Part shown: positions 45,358 through 55,694 of the stretch, one piece after another
Numbering within the stretch: position 1 is the first letter of the stretch
Layout of the letters: each line of letters begins with the position of its first letter
From: Microbacterium imperiale
GTDB taxonomy: Bacteria; Actinomycetota; Actinomycetes; Actinomycetales; Microbacteriaceae
Reading direction: 5' to 3'
Length of the DNA: 64,000 bases
NCBI RefSeq assembly: GCF_017876655.1
Contig: NZ_JAGIOK010000001.1
Coordinates: forward strand, 310,001 to 374,000
Program-made: the position numbers and the translations under genes
Notes under the pieces: model-generated
Told to the model about the DNA's origin: nothing
Databases searched by the model: none
What the model saw: only the letters and a program-made list of their open reading frames with translations

Positions 45358-47829
45358 TCAGTCGTCGCTCACCGGTGCAGCCGACACGGGCGTGCCGCTG
45401 AGTGCGGCGGTCGTCACGCGGCGGCGGCCGCGGCCCTGGCCGGGGGCCTTCGGCTCGGGCAGGGCATTCAGCACCGAGTCGAGCAGCAGATCCTTCTCGG
45501 TGCGCGGACCCTTCGCCTCGGACTTCTTGCGACGCGGCTTCTTGGGCCGCTCGACGGGCGCGAGCTCGACGTCGGCGACCGGAGCGGCCAGCTCGGCATC
45601 CTCGTCGGCCGCGGAAGGCTGAATGGTCGAGGCCGCGATCTGCGCGAGCGCGGACTTCGCACCCTCGGTGATGACGTGCGTGCCGCCGTTCGCAGGAGCC
45701 GGCGGCGTGTTGCCGGCGCCACGCCCGCCTCGACGCGACGAGCCATTGCCGCCGTTCTGCCCCGCGCCACCGCGGTGCTTGACGACCGGGTCGTGGTGGA
45801 CGATGACGCCGCGGCCCGCGCAGACGTCGCACGCCTCGCTGAAGGTCTCGAGCAGCCCCAGGCCGAGCTTCTTGCGCGTCATCTGGACGAGACCGAGCGA
45901 GGTGACCTCGGCGACCTGGTGCTTCGTCCGGTCACGGCTGAGGCACTCGATGAGCCGCCGCAGTACGAGGTCGCGGTTGGACTCCAGCACCATGTCGATG
46001 AAGTCGACGACGATGATGCCGCCGATGTCGCGCAGGCGCAGCTGGCGGACGATCTCCTCCGCCGCTTCGAGGTTGTTCTTCGTGACCGTCTCTTCGAGGT
46101 TGCCGCCGGAGCCGACGAACTTGCCGGTGTTCACGTCGACCACGGTCATCGCCTCGGTGCGGTCGATGACGAGCGAGCCGCCCGAGGGCAGCCATACCTT
46201 GCGGTCGAGGGCCTTCTCGATCTGCTCCGTGACGCGGAAGGCGTCAAACGGGTCCTGTTCGTCCTCGTACTTCTCGACCCGCTCGAGCAGGTCCGGGGCG
46301 ACGCCAGTGAGGTAAGAGGTGATCGTCGCGTGCGCCTCGTCGCCCTGGATGAGCATGCGCGAGAAGTCCTCGTTGAACACGTCGCGGACGATCTTGACGA
46401 GCAGGTCGGGCTCGGAGTGCAGCAGCGCAGGCGCCTGGATCTTCTCGAGCTGCGAGCTGATGTGCTCCCACTGCGAGGTCAGGCGCTGCACGTCGCGCGT
46501 CAGCTGCTCCTCGGTCGCGCCCTCGGCCGCGGTGCGCACGATGACGCCGCTCGACTCGGGCAGCACCTCCTTGAGGATGCGCTTGAGGCGCGCGCGCTCG
46601 GTGTCGGGAAGTTTGCGCGAGATGCCGTTCATCGCGCCGCCGGGCACGTACACGAGGTAGCGGCCCGGAAGCGAGATCTGGCTCGTCAGTCGCGCGCCCT
46701 TGTGGCCGACGGGGTCCTTGGTCACCTGGACCAGCACGCGGTCACCCGACTTGAGCGCCAGCTCGATGCGTCGCGGCTGGTTGCCGGTCTCGACGGCATC
46801 CCAGTCGACCTCGCCGGAGTACAGGACGGCGTTGCGGCCCCGGCCGATGTCGACGAACGCCGCCTCCATGCTGGGCAACACGTTCTGCACGCGTCCGAGG
46901 TAGACGTTGCCGATGAGCGAGGCGTCCTGGTTGCGCGCGACGTAGTGCTCGACGAGCACGTTGTCCTCGAGGACGGCGATCTGGATGCGGCCGTTCTTCG
47001 AGCGCACGATCATGACGCGGTCGACCGCCTCGCGTCGCGCCAGGAACTCGGCCTCGGTGACGACAGTGCGCCGACGACCCGCCTCGCGACCGTCCCGGCG
47101 ACGCTGCTTCTTGGCTTCGAGCCGGGTGGAGCCCTTGATGCGCTGCGGCTCGGTGATGAGCTCGACGGCGCGCTGACGCGGAGCCGGCTCGGGGGTCTCG
47201 TCCGCACTCGCTCCCCCGCGGCGCCGGCCGCGGCGACGGGCGCTCGAGGTGCCGCCGCCGGAGAATGCGTCGTCGTCTACCTCGTCGATGCGCGGCGGCA
47301 GCGGCGTGATCTCGGGAGCGTAGAAGTGCAGCTCGGTCGAGACGGCCGAGACGAAGTCGGCCGGCAGCAGTCCGAGCGAGACGGCTGTGAGCGGCTCGGG
47401 CTTCGCGGGAGCGGCGCTCTGCTCGGGCTCGGACTGCTCCGCCGTCTCCGTCTCGGGCTCGGGGGCGGCGGCCGGCTCGGGCTCAGCGGTCGGCTCGGGG
47501 GCGGCAGCCGGCTCGGGCTCTGCGGTCGGCTCGGGGTCTGCGTCCGGCTCGGGCTGCTCCGCCGGCTCCGACTCCGTGACCGGCTCGGGGTCTGCGACCG
47601 GATCCGGGTCCGCGGGTGACGCGGCATCCTCGTCGTTCCCCGAGAGTTCCGGGGCCGCCTCGTCGGGTGACGACGTCGCGGGCTGCGTGTCGTCGGAGGC
47701 ACGTCCGCTGTCGATGTGCTCCTCGACAGCGTCGATCGAGGTCACCGCGTCGGCGAGCTCGGCGGCGGCGGGGTCGACGGGCGCCGAAGCGTCATCGGCG
47801 GTCGGATTGTCGTTGCGATCATCGGCCAT
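45358..47829 (-). CDS. rne: Ribonuclease E/G
   Basis: 823 residues. N-terminal ~200 residues are an acidic, Pro/Glu/Ala repeat region (AEPEPAAAPEPT units), then an Arg-rich stretch, S1 domain (VYLGRVQNVLPSMEAAFVDIG near residue 320), the DNase I-like catalytic core (VVDVNTGKFVGSGGNLEETV near residue 565 and VVDFIDM) and the Zn-link (CDVCAGRG near residue 667). Main RNA-decay endonuclease. The catalytic domain is placed late, after a long disordered N-terminus, as is usual in actinobacteria. Start set at MADDRND. Confidence 0.96.
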   Translation of the reverse strand: MADDRNDNPTADDASAPVDPAAAELADAVTSIDAVEEHIDSGRASDDTQPATSSPDEAAPELSGNDEDAASPADPDPVADPEPVTESEPAEQPEPDADPEPTAEPEPAAAPEPTAEPEPAAAPEPETETAEQSEPEQSAAPAKPEPLTAVSLGLLPADFVSAVSTELHFYAPEITPLPPRIDEVDDDAFSGGGTSSARRRGRRRGGASADETPEPAPRQRAVELITEPQRIKGSTRLEAKKQRRRDGREAGRRRTVVTEAEFLARREAVDRVMIVRSKNGRIQIAVLEDNVLVEHYVARNQDASLIGNVYLGRVQNVLPSMEAAFVDIGRGRNAVLYSGEVDWDAVETGNQPRRIELALKSGDRVLVQVTKDPVGHKGARLTSQISLPGRYLVYVPGGAMNGISRKLPDTERARLKRILKEVLPESSGVIVRTAAEGATEEQLTRDVQRLTSQWEHISSQLEKIQAPALLHSEPDLLVKIVRDVFNEDFSRMLIQGDEAHATITSYLTGVAPDLLERVEKYEDEQDPFDAFRVTEQIEKALDRKVWLPSGGSLVIDRTEAMTVVDVNTGKFVGSGGNLEETVTKNNLEAAEEIVRQLRLRDIGGIIVVDFIDMVLESNRDLVLRRLIECLSRDRTKHQVAEVTSLGLVQMTRKKLGLGLLETFSEACDVCAGRGVIVHHDPVVKHRGGAGQNGGNGSSRRGGRGAGNTPPAPANGGTHVITEGAKSALAQIAASTIQPSAADEDAELAAPVADVELAPVERPKKPRRKKSEAKGPRTEKDLLLDSVLNALPEPKAPGQGRGRRRVTTAALSGTPVSAAPVSDD

Positions 47830-48021
47830 CACTGGCGTACTCCTCTTCGGGCGGCACCGCGCGCCACCCGGCACATCTCTGGCGGCGTCGCTCCCGGAAG
47901 GACGAGCCGCGAACTCACTCGGTGTGCAGCCGGCTCTCGGCGCGGCCTGCGTGGGCAGCCATTGCCCGAAGTCTCTCGTGATGCACTGGCGCAGCGCGGC
48001 TGCGAACGAGCATCGACGACC

Positions 48022-48027
48022 ATTATC
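48022..48027 (-). promoter_or_regulatory. rne -10 element
   Basis: GATAAT on the minus strand predicts a start near 48015 and a 5' leader of roughly 185 bases (47830-48015). RNase E messages often carry a long autoregulatory leader; that role here is inference. No gene is seen in 47830-48090. Confidence 0.35.
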
Positions 48028-48096
48028 GCACTACCGGCGTCGGGCTGTGGGACGCGGGGCTGCGCGCGCTCGCGGCGGGGCCATCGACGCCGGTGC

Positions 48097-48102
48097 GATA
48101 AT
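48097..48102 (+). promoter_or_regulatory. Probable leaderless -10 element of the VKOR gene
   Basis: GATAAT then 7 bases then ATG at 48110. Confidence 0.45.
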
Positions 48103-48109
48103 CGCCCTC

Positions 48110-48709
48110 ATGTCCGCTTCCAGCACTCGCGCGCGCCCCGTCTTCCTGGCCGTCTGGCTGATCGTGGCGGGCGTCATCGGGTGGATCGCGGCGTTCGCGC
48201 TCACGACCGAGCGCATCCACCTTCTGCAGGACTCGACCGCCACCGCCTCATGCGACTTCAACTTGGTCGTGCAGTGCGGCGCGAACCTAACCTCGTGGCA
48301 GGGATCGGTCTTCGGGTTCCCCAACCCGCTGCTCGGGGTCACCGGCTGGGTGGCGCCGATCGTCGTGGGCGCAGCCATCCTCGCGGGCGCCCGGTTCTCG
48401 CGCTGGTTCTGGCTGGCCTTCTGGGCGGGTATCGCCCTCGCGTTCGGCTTCGTCGTCTGGCTGATCTCCCAGAGCATCTTCGTCCTGGGCACCCTGTGCC
48501 CCTGGTGCATGGTGACGTGGTTCGTCACCATCCCGACCTTCTACGCCGTCACCCTGCACCTGCTGCGATCCGGCGTCATACCGGTGCCCCGCCGTGCCCG
48601 GTCGGCCGCCGCCGGTCTCATCGCGTGGGTGCCGCTCATGGCGGTGCTGAGCTACGTCGCAATCGCCGTCGTCGCGCAGGTCCGTCTCGACTGGATCGGC
48701 TTCCTCTGA
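48110..48709 (+). CDS. Vitamin K epoxide reductase family protein
   Basis: 199 residues with about five helices. The active-site CxxC is CPWC near residue 127, and the loop cysteines are in SCDFNLVVQC near residues 47-56. Bacterial VKOR homologues reoxidise periplasmic-type disulfide oxidases using quinone. No fused thioredoxin domain and no DsbA-like gene nearby. Leaderless by promoter spacing. Confidence 0.93.
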   Translation: MSASSTRARPVFLAVWLIVAGVIGWIAAFALTTERIHLLQDSTATASCDFNLVVQCGANLTSWQGSVFGFPNPLLGVTGWVAPIVVGAAILAGARFSRWFWLAFWAGIALAFGFVVWLISQSIFVLGTLCPWCMVTWFVTIPTFYAVTLHLLRSGVIPVPRRARSAAAGLIAWVPLMAVLSYVAIAVVAQVRLDWIGFL

Positions 48710-48716
48710 CGACGAA

Positions 48717-48751
48717 GCCCGCGAGCCGGCGCCGTGCGCTGACTCGCGGGC
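48717..48751. terminator. Terminator between the VKOR gene and ndk
   Basis: A 9-bp stem GCCCGCGAG/CTCGCGGGC (48717-48725 with 48743-48751) with a 17-base loop between convergent genes. Confidence 0.55.
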
Positions 48752-48773
48752 CGGATGCCGCAGAGGTTCGGGA

Positions 48774-49190
48774 TCAGCCGAACCAGATCTCCAGTTCGCG
48801 CGCGGCCGACTCGGGGCTGTCCGAGCCGTGCACGAGGTTCTGCTGCACGGCGAGACCCCAGTCGCGACCGAAGTCGCCGCGGATCGTGCCGGGAGCGGCC
48901 GTCGTGGGGTCGGTCGTGCCGGCCAGCGATCGGAAACCCTCGATGACGCGGTTGCCGGCGAGGCGGATCGCCACCGACGGCCCGCTCTGCATGAACTCGA
49001 GCAGGGGCTCGTAGAAGGGCTTGCCGGCGTGCTCGGCGTAGTGCTTCTCGAGCCGCTCGCGGTCGGGCTCGACGAGGCGGACGTCGACGAGGGCGTACCC
49101 CTTCGCCTCGATGCGGGCCAGGATCGCGCCCGTGAGGCCGCGAGCCACGCCGTCCGGCTTGACGAGGACGAGGGTCTCTTCGATGGGCAT
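48774..49190 (-). CDS. ndk: Nucleoside diphosphate kinase
   Basis: 138 residues; active-site His in NLVHGSDSPESAARE near residue 116, N-terminus EETLVLVKPDGVARGL. It equilibrates nucleoside triphosphates. GGAG lies 6 bases before ATG 49190. It is the last gene of the ileS-folC-DUF4233-ndk operon, one base after the DUF4233 stop. Confidence 0.98.
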   Translation of the reverse strand: MPIEETLVLVKPDGVARGLTGAILARIEAKGYALVDVRLVEPDRERLEKHYAEHAGKPFYEPLLEFMQSGPSVAIRLAGNRVIEGFRSLAGTTDPTTAAPGTIRGDFGRDWGLAVQQNLVHGSDSPESAARELEIWFG

Positions 49191-49191
49191 G

Positions 49192-49584
49192 TCAGTCTCC
49201 GTTCGATTCGTCGGCTGCGAGGGCGGCGTTGCGCCGGTCGAGGGCAGCCCCCTTGATGGTCGCATACGCGTACATGGCACCGAAAACGAGGGCGACCAGT
49301 CCGAGCGCCGGAACGAGGAACACCCCGAGCGCCAGGACGAGCTGCAGCGCCCAGCCGAGGGCGATCCCCCACCGGTGGCGCAGCAACCCGGCGGTGACGA
49401 TCATCCCCACCGCGAGCACGGATCCCGCGACGACGCCCCACCAGGACGGGACGGATGCCGGCAGCGCCGACAGCCCGTACACCGTCAGTCCCCCGAGGAA
49501 CACGACGATCGACTCGAACCCCAGCACCACCGAGCCGAGCGATTCGGCCGCTCCCCGGCGACGGCGCGGGCGGGGCTCACTCAC
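49192..49584 (-). CDS. DUF4233 membrane protein
   Basis: 130 residues with four helices (about 15-35, 44-64, 70-90, 92-112): LGSVVLGFESIVVFLGGLTV and WGIALGWALQLVL are characteristic of DUF4233. Always next to folC in related actinobacteria by my recollection; function unknown. GTG at 49584 overlaps the folC stop by 4 bases. Confidence 0.88.
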   Translation of the reverse strand: MSEPRPRRRRGAAESLGSVVLGFESIVVFLGGLTVYGLSALPASVPSWWGVVAGSVLAVGMIVTAGLLRHRWGIALGWALQLVLALGVFLVPALGLVALVFGAMYAYATIKGAALDRRNAALAADESNGD

Positions 49585-50933
49585 TCCTGCCACCCGGACT
49601 TCCAGTCCTCCGCCGACGCGAGCGCGATCGCCTCTCCCGCCAGGACGACCGATCCCGCGATGACGACGGCGCGGCGCTCGCCCGACGCCGCCCATTCGCG
49701 GGCGGCCTCGGCCGCCTCGACGAGGTCGCGGTGCTCGGTGACGGCGAGTCCGCGCTCCTCCGCGAGATCGGCGACCAACGTCGGCTCGGACGCCCGCTCC
49801 GAGTCGGGCGCCGTGGCGAACACGTGGGCGGCGACCGGAGCCAGCTCATCCACGATGCCCGCGGCATCCTTGTCGCCGAGGACGCCGAGGACGACGCCCC
49901 ACTCGTCGAAGTCGAACGATTCGCGCAGCGCACTCGCGAGCGCACGGGCGCCGTGCGGGTTGTGCGCGCTGTCGACGAGGACGGTGGGCGCGACGCCGAG
50001 CAGCTGCAGACGACCGGGCGACGTCACGGCGCCGAGGCCGTCGGCGACGACCTCCGCGTGCAGCGGCTGATCCTCGGAGCCGATGAGCGCCTCGACCGCG
50101 GCCACCGCCAGCGCCGCGTTGTCGGCCTGGTGCGAGCCGTACAGCGGCAGGTAGAGCTCGGGGTACTCGCCGGCACGGCCGCGGACACTCACCTGCTGTC
50201 CGCCCACGGCGAGGCTGTGAGCCGTCAGGGCGAAGTCGTCGCCGGCGAATCCGAGCGTGGCCGACACCTCCGCCGCCCGCGCGCGGATCGCGGCGGCGGC
50301 CTCCGGCGCCTGAGCCGCCGAGACGACGGCTGCGCCCGGCTTGATGATCCCGGCCTTGACGGCGGCGATCTCACCGACCGTCTCGCCCAAGCGGTCCGCG
50401 TGATCGAGGGCGACGGGACCGATGACCGCGACGTCGCCGTCGGCCGTGTTGGTGGAGTCCCACGTGCCGCCCATGCCGACCTCGATCACCGCGACATCGA
50501 CCGGGGCGTCGGCGAACGCGACGAACGCGAGCACCGTGAGCAGCTCGAAGAAGGTCAGCGGTGCGTCGCCGGCGGCCGTCAACTCGGCGTCGACCAGGTC
50601 GACGAACGGCTCGATCTCCTCCCAAGCCTCGGCCACGGCGGCATCCGCGATCGGCTCGCCGTCGACCATGATTCGCTCGGTGAACCGCTCGAGGTGCGGG
50701 CTCGTGAAGAGCCCGGTCCGCAGCCCATGGGCACGCACCAGGCTCTCGATCATGCGGCTCGTCGACGTCTTGCCGTTGGTCCCCGTGACATGCACGACGC
50801 GATAGGTGCGCTGCGGGTCGTCGAGCAGCTCGAGCACGCGGCGCGTGCGCTCGATGCGCGGCTGCACCCACTGCTCGCCCTGGCGCTCCAGCAGCGCGGC
50901 GTAGACCGCGTCCGCGCGGGCCTGATCGGTCAT
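49581..50933 (-). CDS. folC: Folylpolyglutamate synthase/dihydrofolate synthase
   Basis: 450 residues, Mur-ligase fold: P-loop [13 protein letters not shown] near residue 48, HLERFTERI, then [14 protein letters not shown] near residue 145 and [10 protein letters not shown] near residue 325. Adds glutamates to folates, possibly also making dihydrofolate. ATG at 50933 overlaps the ileS stop by 4 bases; the frame is open far upstream only because it shadows ileS. Confidence 0.96.
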   Translation of the reverse strand: MTDQARADAVYAALLERQGEQWVQPRIERTRRVLELLDDPQRTYRVVHVTGTNGKTSTSRMIESLVRAHGLRTGLFTSPHLERFTERIMVDGEPIADAAVAEAWEEIEPFVDLVDAELTAAGDAPLTFFELLTVLAFVAFADAPVDVAVIEVGMGGTWDSTNTADGDVAVIGPVALDHADRLGETVGEIAAVKAGIIKPGAAVVSAAQAPEAAAAIRARAAEVSATLGFAGDDFALTAHSLAVGGQQVSVRGRAGEYPELYLPLYGSHQADNAALAVAAVEALIGSEDQPLHAEVVADGLGAVTSPGRLQLLGVAPTVLVDSAHNPHGARALASALRESFDFDEWGVVLGVLGDKDAAGIVDELAPVAAHVFATAPDSERASEPTLVADLAEERGLAVTEHRDLVEAAEAAREWAASGERRAVVIAGSVVLAGEAIALASAEDWKSGWQE

Positions 50934-53900
50934 GCGGTTCCCTCCGAGACGCGCGAGACGGCGACGCGGAACGCGCCCCGGTTCGCGAATGTTCCTGCGG
51001 CGAAGTCGCCGACGTGTTCGGCTTCGCCCACCTCCGTGCCGTCGACGACGTCGTGCGCGACCGCGAGAGTCTCGCCCGCGACATCCGCCGCGTCGAAGGC
51101 CGACCGCAGCGCGGCCGCGTCGTCCGCATCCTCGAGTGCCAGCACGAGCCGGATCCGGTCGCTGACATCGAAGCCCGCCGCCTTGCGCGTGTCCTGCACG
51201 GCGCGGACGACGTCCCGCGCGAGGCCCTCCGCCTCGAGCTGAGGCGTCGTCGTCGTGTCGAGCAGAACGAAGCCCCCGCCCGAGAGCAGAGCGATCGCCG
51301 TGCCCTCCGCGACGCCGCCCGCTTCGAGCGTCAGGTCGTACTCGCCCGGCTCGAGAGCCACACCGTCGACGACGACGACGCCGTCCCGTTCCTCCCAGAG
51401 CCCGGAGCGCGCCCCGGCGATGACGTGCTGCACCTGCTTGCCCAGGCGGGGACCGGCCGCGCGCGCGTTGATCGACAGGCGCTGGCTGATGCCGTACGAG
51501 GCCGCGAGGTCGTCCGCCAGCTCGGCGAGGGCGATCTGCTTGACGTTGAGCTCGTCGCGCAGGATGTCCTCGAACTGGGCGAGCGAGGCCGCGTCCGAGA
51601 CGGCGACCGTGAGCTGCGGCAGCGGCAGCCGCACCCGCTTGCCCTCCTTCTTGCGCAGGGCGTTCGCCACCGACGACACCTCGCGCACGGCGTCCATGGC
51701 CGCACGGATGTCGGCGCCGGGGGCGAAGGCGTCGGCGTCGGGCCAGAACTCGAGGTGGACGCTGCGCCCGCCGGTCAGACCCTGCCACACCCGCTCGCTG
51801 ACCAGCGGCAGCAGCGGCGCCGCGACGCGGGTCAGTGTCTCGAGCACCGTGTACAGCGTGTCGAACGCTTCCGTCGAAGACGCGTCGCCCGGACGCGCCC
51901 CCTCCCAGAAGCGGTCGCGCGAGCGGCGGATGTACCAGTTGGTCAGCGCCTCGGCGAAGTCGCGCAGCTTGGCCGCCGCCATCGTCGAGTCCAGCGCCTC
52001 GAGGTCGCGGGCGACATCGCGCACGAGGTCGCCGGTCAGCGCGAGGATGTAGCGGTCGAGCACGTTGGTGGAATCGGTGCGCCAGGTCGCCTCGTAGCCC
52101 CCGCCGTTCGGGCCGCCGGCGGCGTTGGCGTAGGTCGCGAAGAAGTACCACGTGTTCCACAGCGGCAGCAGGAACTCGCGCACCCCGGCGCGGATCCCCT
52201 CCTCGGTGACGACGAGGTTGCCGCCCCGCAGCACCGACGAGCCCATGAGGAACCAGCGCATCGCGTCGGAGCCGTCGCGATCGAACACCTCCGAGACGTC
52301 GGGGTAGTTCCGCAGCGACTTCGACATCTTCTGGCCGTCGCTGCCGAGGACGATCCCGTGACAGGCGACGCCGGAGAAAGCCGGACGGTCGAAGAGCGCA
52401 CCCGAGAGGACGTGCATGACGTAGAACCAGCCGCGCGTCTGACCGATGTACTCGACGATGAAGTCCGCCGGGGCGTGCTCGTCGAACCACTGCCGGTTCT
52501 CGAACGGGTAGTGCACCTGCGCGTAGGGCATCGAGCCCGAGTCGAACCAGACGTCGAACACGTCCTCGATGCGGCGCATGGTCGATCGGCCGGTCGGGTC
52601 GTCGGGGTTCGGGCGCGTCAACTCGTCGATGAACGGCCGGTGCAGGTCGACTTCGCCCTGTTCATTGCGGGGCAGCCGACCGAAGTCGCGCTCGATGTCG
52701 GCGAGCGAGCCGTAGACGTCGACGCGCGGGTACTCGGGGTCGTCGCTCTTCCAGACGGGGATCGGAGAACCCCAGAAGCGGTTGCGGCTGATCGACCAGT
52801 CGCGGGCCCCTTCGAGCCATTTGCCGAACTGACCGTGCTTGACGTTCTCGGGCGCCCACGTGATCTGCTCGTTCAGCTCGAGCAGCCGGTCCTTGATGGC
52901 CGTCACCCGGACGAACCAGCTCGACACGGCCTTGTAGATCAGAGGATTGCGGCACCGCCAGCAGTGCGGGTAGGAGTGCTCGTAGCTCGCCTCGCGCAGC
53001 AGGCGCCCCTCGCCCTTGAGCAGCCGGATGAGCGGCCGATTGGCGTCCATCCAGAGCTCGCCCGCGACATCGGTGACCTGGGGCAGGAAGCGCCCACCGT
53101 CGTCGAGGCTCATGATGAGAGGGATGCCGGCGGCCGCGGTGACACGCTGGTCGTCCTCACCGTAGGCGGGCGCCTGATGGACGATGCCGGTGCCGTCGGT
53201 GGTCGTGACGTAGTCGTCGACGAGGACGCGCCAGGCCGACCCGGTGCCCCACGTGTCGGCATCCGCGTAGTAGTCGAACAGCCGGTGGTACTGGACATCC
53301 GCCAGGTCGGCGCCCCGCACCGTCCGCTCGACCGCCGCCCGGGCCTGCTCGGCGTCGGGGTAGCCGAGGTCCTTGGCGTACCCCGCGAGGAGGTCGGCGG
53401 CCAGGAGGTAGCGGTGGGCGTCCGCCTCGACGCGGTCGACGTGCACGTCCGCGGCTCCGGCCGGGCCGCCGGGCACCACGACGTAGTCGATGTCGGGGCC
53501 CACGGCGAGCGCGAGGTTGGTCGGCAGCGTCCAGGGCGTCGTGGTCCAGGCGAGCGCCCGCACGCCGGTCAGGCCGAGCGATTCGGCCTTCTGACCGACG
53601 AAGGGGAAGGTGACCGTGACCGAGGGGTCCTGGCGCATCTTGTAGACGTCGTCGTCCATGCGCAGCTCGTGGTTGGACAGGGGCGTCTCATCGCGCCAGC
53701 AGTACGGGAGCACCCGGTGTCCCTCATAGGCGAGGTCCTTGTCCCAGAGTTCCTTGAACGCCCAGAGGACCGACTCCATGAAGCCGGTGTCGAGCGTCTT
53801 GTAGCCGCGTTCGAAGTCCACCCAGCGCGCCTGGCGGGTGACGTAGTCCTCCCACTCGCGCGTGTACTCGAGCACCGACGACCGCGCCTTGTCGTTGAAG

Positions 53901-54277
53901 GCCGCGATGCCCATCTGCTCGATCTCGCTCTTCTCGGTGATCCCGAGCTGCTTCATCGCCTCGAGCTCGGCCGGCAGACCGTGCGTGTCCCACCCGAACA
54001 CGCGATCGACCTTCTTGCCGCGCATGGTCTGGAACCGCGGGAAGACGTCCTTCGCGTACCCGGTGAGCAGGTGCCCGTAGTGCGGCAGACCGTTCGCGAA
54101 GGGAGGACCGTCGTAGAACACCCACTCCGGTGCGCCCTCGCGGCGCTCGATCGAGGCCCGGAAGGTGTCGTCGCGCTCCCAGAAGGCGAGCACGTCGCGC
54201 TCGACGTCGGGGAACCGAGGGCTGGGGACGACGCTGTCGGCGGCGGGGCCGAAAGCAGAGGACTGGGGGTACGTCAT
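50930..54277 (-). CDS. ileS: Isoleucine--tRNA ligase (IleRS2 type)
   Basis: 1,115 residues. HIGH motif as HYGHLL near residue 66 and [11 protein letters not shown] near residue 650; that extended KMSKS form and the length mark the eukaryote-like type 2 clade, in which natural mupirocin tolerance is known. Editing domain present (about 195-400). Start at MTYPQSSAF chosen because a GAGAGA site precedes it and the T-box sequestering hairpin covers it. Confidence 0.97.
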   Translation of the reverse strand: MTYPQSSAFGPAADSVVPSPRFPDVERDVLAFWERDDTFRASIERREGAPEWVFYDGPPFANGLPHYGHLLTGYAKDVFPRFQTMRGKKVDRVFGWDTHGLPAELEAMKQLGITEKSEIEQMGIAAFNDKARSSVLEYTREWEDYVTRQARWVDFERGYKTLDTGFMESVLWAFKELWDKDLAYEGHRVLPYCWRDETPLSNHELRMDDDVYKMRQDPSVTVTFPFVGQKAESLGLTGVRALAWTTTPWTLPTNLALAVGPDIDYVVVPGGPAGAADVHVDRVEADAHRYLLAADLLAGYAKDLGYPDAEQARAAVERTVRGADLADVQYHRLFDYYADADTWGTGSAWRVLVDDYVTTTDGTGIVHQAPAYGEDDQRVTAAAGIPLIMSLDDGGRFLPQVTDVAGELWMDANRPLIRLLKGEGRLLREASYEHSYPHCWRCRNPLIYKAVSSWFVRVTAIKDRLLELNEQITWAPENVKHGQFGKWLEGARDWSISRNRFWGSPIPVWKSDDPEYPRVDVYGSLADIERDFGRLPRNEQGEVDLHRPFIDELTRPNPDDPTGRSTMRRIEDVFDVWFDSGSMPYAQVHYPFENRQWFDEHAPADFIVEYIGQTRGWFYVMHVLSGALFDRPAFSGVACHGIVLGSDGQKMSKSLRNYPDVSEVFDRDGSDAMRWFLMGSSVLRGGNLVVTEEGIRAGVREFLLPLWNTWYFFATYANAAGGPNGGGYEATWRTDSTNVLDRYILALTGDLVRDVARDLEALDSTMAAAKLRDFAEALTNWYIRRSRDRFWEGARPGDASSTEAFDTLYTVLETLTRVAAPLLPLVSERVWQGLTGGRSVHLEFWPDADAFAPGADIRAAMDAVREVSSVANALRKKEGKRVRLPLPQLTVAVSDAASLAQFEDILRDELNVKQIALAELADDLAASYGISQRLSINARAAGPRLGKQVQHVIAGARSGLWEERDGVVVVDGVALEPGEYDLTLEAGGVAEGTAIALLSGGGFVLLDTTTTPQLEAEGLARDVVRAVQDTRKAAGFDVSDRIRLVLALEDADDAAALRSAFDAADVAGETLAVAHDVVDGTEVGEAEHVGDFAAGTFANRGAFRVAVSRVSEGTA

Positions 54278-54457
54278 GGCTTCTCTCGCAGGGTCGGACT
54301 TCCTGCGAGGACGATCGTGCGACCGCGGTACCACCCCGCTTGCCCCGGAGGGCCACTCTCCCAGCGGCTGTGACGGGCCTGCCCCGCTCGGTTCTACTGA
54401 GCGGATGTCCGCCGTTCTTCCGAGAGCTCCCCGGTGATGGCCGGATCGGTGCTGATC
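54278..54457 (-). promoter_or_regulatory. T-box riboswitch of ileS (translational type)
   Basis: The minus strand contains GGGGTGGTACCGCGG (T-box core, 54323-54337), preceded by a stem I region with several possible ATC specifiers (54430-54457). Just before ileS a CTCGCAGG/CCTGCGAG hairpin (about 54290-54309) buries the GAGAGA ribosome site. This is the actinobacterial translational layout: uncharged tRNA-Ile would free the ribosome site. The exact specifier cannot be fixed by eye. Confidence 0.92.
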
Positions 54458-54462
54458 GCCCC

Positions 54463-54468
54463 ATCATA
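54463..54468 (-). promoter_or_regulatory. ileS -10 element
   Basis: TATGAT on the minus strand; predicted start near 54456 gives a leader of about 180 bases, which is the T-box. Confidence 0.6.
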
Positions 54469-54477
54469 CCGGCGTCC

Positions 54478-54483
54478 TACGCT
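54478..54483 (+). promoter_or_regulatory. Leaderless -10 element of the 54490 gene
   Basis: TACGCT then 6 bases then ATG at 54490. Confidence 0.55.
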
Positions 54484-54489
54484 GAAAGC

Positions 54490-55173
54490 ATGGCCCGCCC
54501 GCGCTCTCATCCCGCTCCGCCCCGCATCACGGCCCCCGACCTCCCCCGCCACCTCGTTTCCGGCCGCCTCGCACGCCACGCCGACCTCACGGGCGCCGCG
54601 ATCGGCATCGAGGCCGGGAGCGCCGACGGCGCGCATGCCCGTCTGAGCGAGAGCTCGCTCAGCGCGGCATCCGTCGATCGGATCGAACTGACCGGCGGCA
54701 TCCTGAGCGATGTGCACATCGGCGATGTCTCGGCTGCCGAGCTCGTCGCGCGCGATGGCGCTTGGCGCACCGTGACCCTCGTCGGCGGACGTCTCGGGAC
54801 GCTCGATGCCGGACGTGCCCGGTGGGACGGCGTCGAGGTGCGCGGCGTCCGCATCGACTACCTGTCAGCGCCGGCGGCGATCCTGCGCGACGTGCGGTTC
54901 GTCGACTGCCGCATCGGGACTCTCGATGCCCCCGGCTCGACGCTCGAGCGCGTGCAGTTCGCCGGCACGACGGTCGACGAGTTCGACACCCGCGAGCTGC
55001 GCGGCACCGACCTCGACCTGCGCGGTCTCGATGCTCTCGCATTCACCGACGTCCGGGCGCTGCGCAACGCGACCGTGTCGCTCCGGCAGGCCGAGGCGCA
55101 CGCGGCGGCCCTCGCACAGGCCCTCGGGATCGAGGTGCGCGACGATGCGCGAGACGAACGGATGCCGCGATGA
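54490..55173 (+). CDS. Pentapeptide-repeat-like protein
   Basis: 227 residues. From about residue 55 to 200 there is a regular five-residue rhythm with hydrophobic centres (DGVEVRGVRIDYLSA, LRDVRFVDCRIGTLDA, RGTDLDLRGL), consistent with a right-handed beta-helix. N-terminal Pro/Arg-rich stretch. Some pentapeptide proteins mimic DNA and protect gyrase, but no such role can be claimed here. Coupled to the GNAT gene by ATGA overlap. Confidence 0.8.
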   Translation: MARPRSHPAPPRITAPDLPRHLVSGRLARHADLTGAAIGIEAGSADGAHARLSESSLSAASVDRIELTGGILSDVHIGDVSAAELVARDGAWRTVTLVGGRLGTLDAGRARWDGVEVRGVRIDYLSAPAAILRDVRFVDCRIGTLDAPGSTLERVQFAGTTVDEFDTRELRGTDLDLRGLDALAFTDVRALRNATVSLRQAEAHAAALAQALGIEVRDDARDERMPR

Positions 55174-55676
55174 TCGCCACGACGTCGCGCCTCGTCCTGC
55201 GCCGGATGACCTCGGACGATCTGTCCCCGTTGCGGGCGATCCTCTCGGACCCGATCGTGATGACCGCGTACGAGGGTGCTTTCGACGACGACGAGAGCGC
55301 CCAGTGGCTCGAACGCAATCTCCAGCGTTACGAGGACGACGGGTTCGGCCTGTGGGCGGTCGACCTGCCCGGCGCCGGAATGATCGGCCAATGCGGCATC
55401 ACCCGGCAGCGGATCGACGACGACGAGGTCCTCGAGGTGGGTTACCTGTTCAACCGGGACTACTGGCACCGCGGCTACGCCACCGAGGCGGCGACCGCGG
55501 CGCGCGACTGGGCGTTCCGCGAACTCGACGCCGACACCATCTGGGCCAAGGTGCGCGACACGAACCTGGCCTCGATGAACGTCGCCATCCGGCTGGGGAT
55601 GAGCGTGCGACGCCGCTTCATCGTGCGCTACCGCGGCGTCGACATGCCCCACCTCGGCTTCGCCGTCGACCGCTGA
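55170..55676 (+). CDS. GNAT family N-acetyltransferase (RimJ/RimL type)
   Basis: 168 residues: TSRLVLRRMTSDDLSPLRAI at the N-terminus, LEVGYLFNRDYWHRGYATEA near residues 90-109 (acetyl-CoA pyrophosphate loop) and NLASMNVAIRLGM near residue 133. Acetyl-3 type transferase on small molecules or protein N-termini; substrate unknown. Convergent with osmC 19 bases away. Confidence 0.92.
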   Translation: MIATTSRLVLRRMTSDDLSPLRAILSDPIVMTAYEGAFDDDESAQWLERNLQRYEDDGFGLWAVDLPGAGMIGQCGITRQRIDDDEVLEVGYLFNRDYWHRGYATEAATAARDWAFRELDADTIWAKVRDTNLASMNVAIRLGMSVRRRFIVRYRGVDMPHLGFAVDR

Positions 55677-55694
55677 ACGGGAGCGTCGCGACGA

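Noticed and set aside
50934..52490. Open frame running from folC far upstream into ileS
   Set aside because: folC starts at 50933 with a 4-base overlap and a recognisable N-terminus. The upstream part is an out-of-frame reading of ileS.
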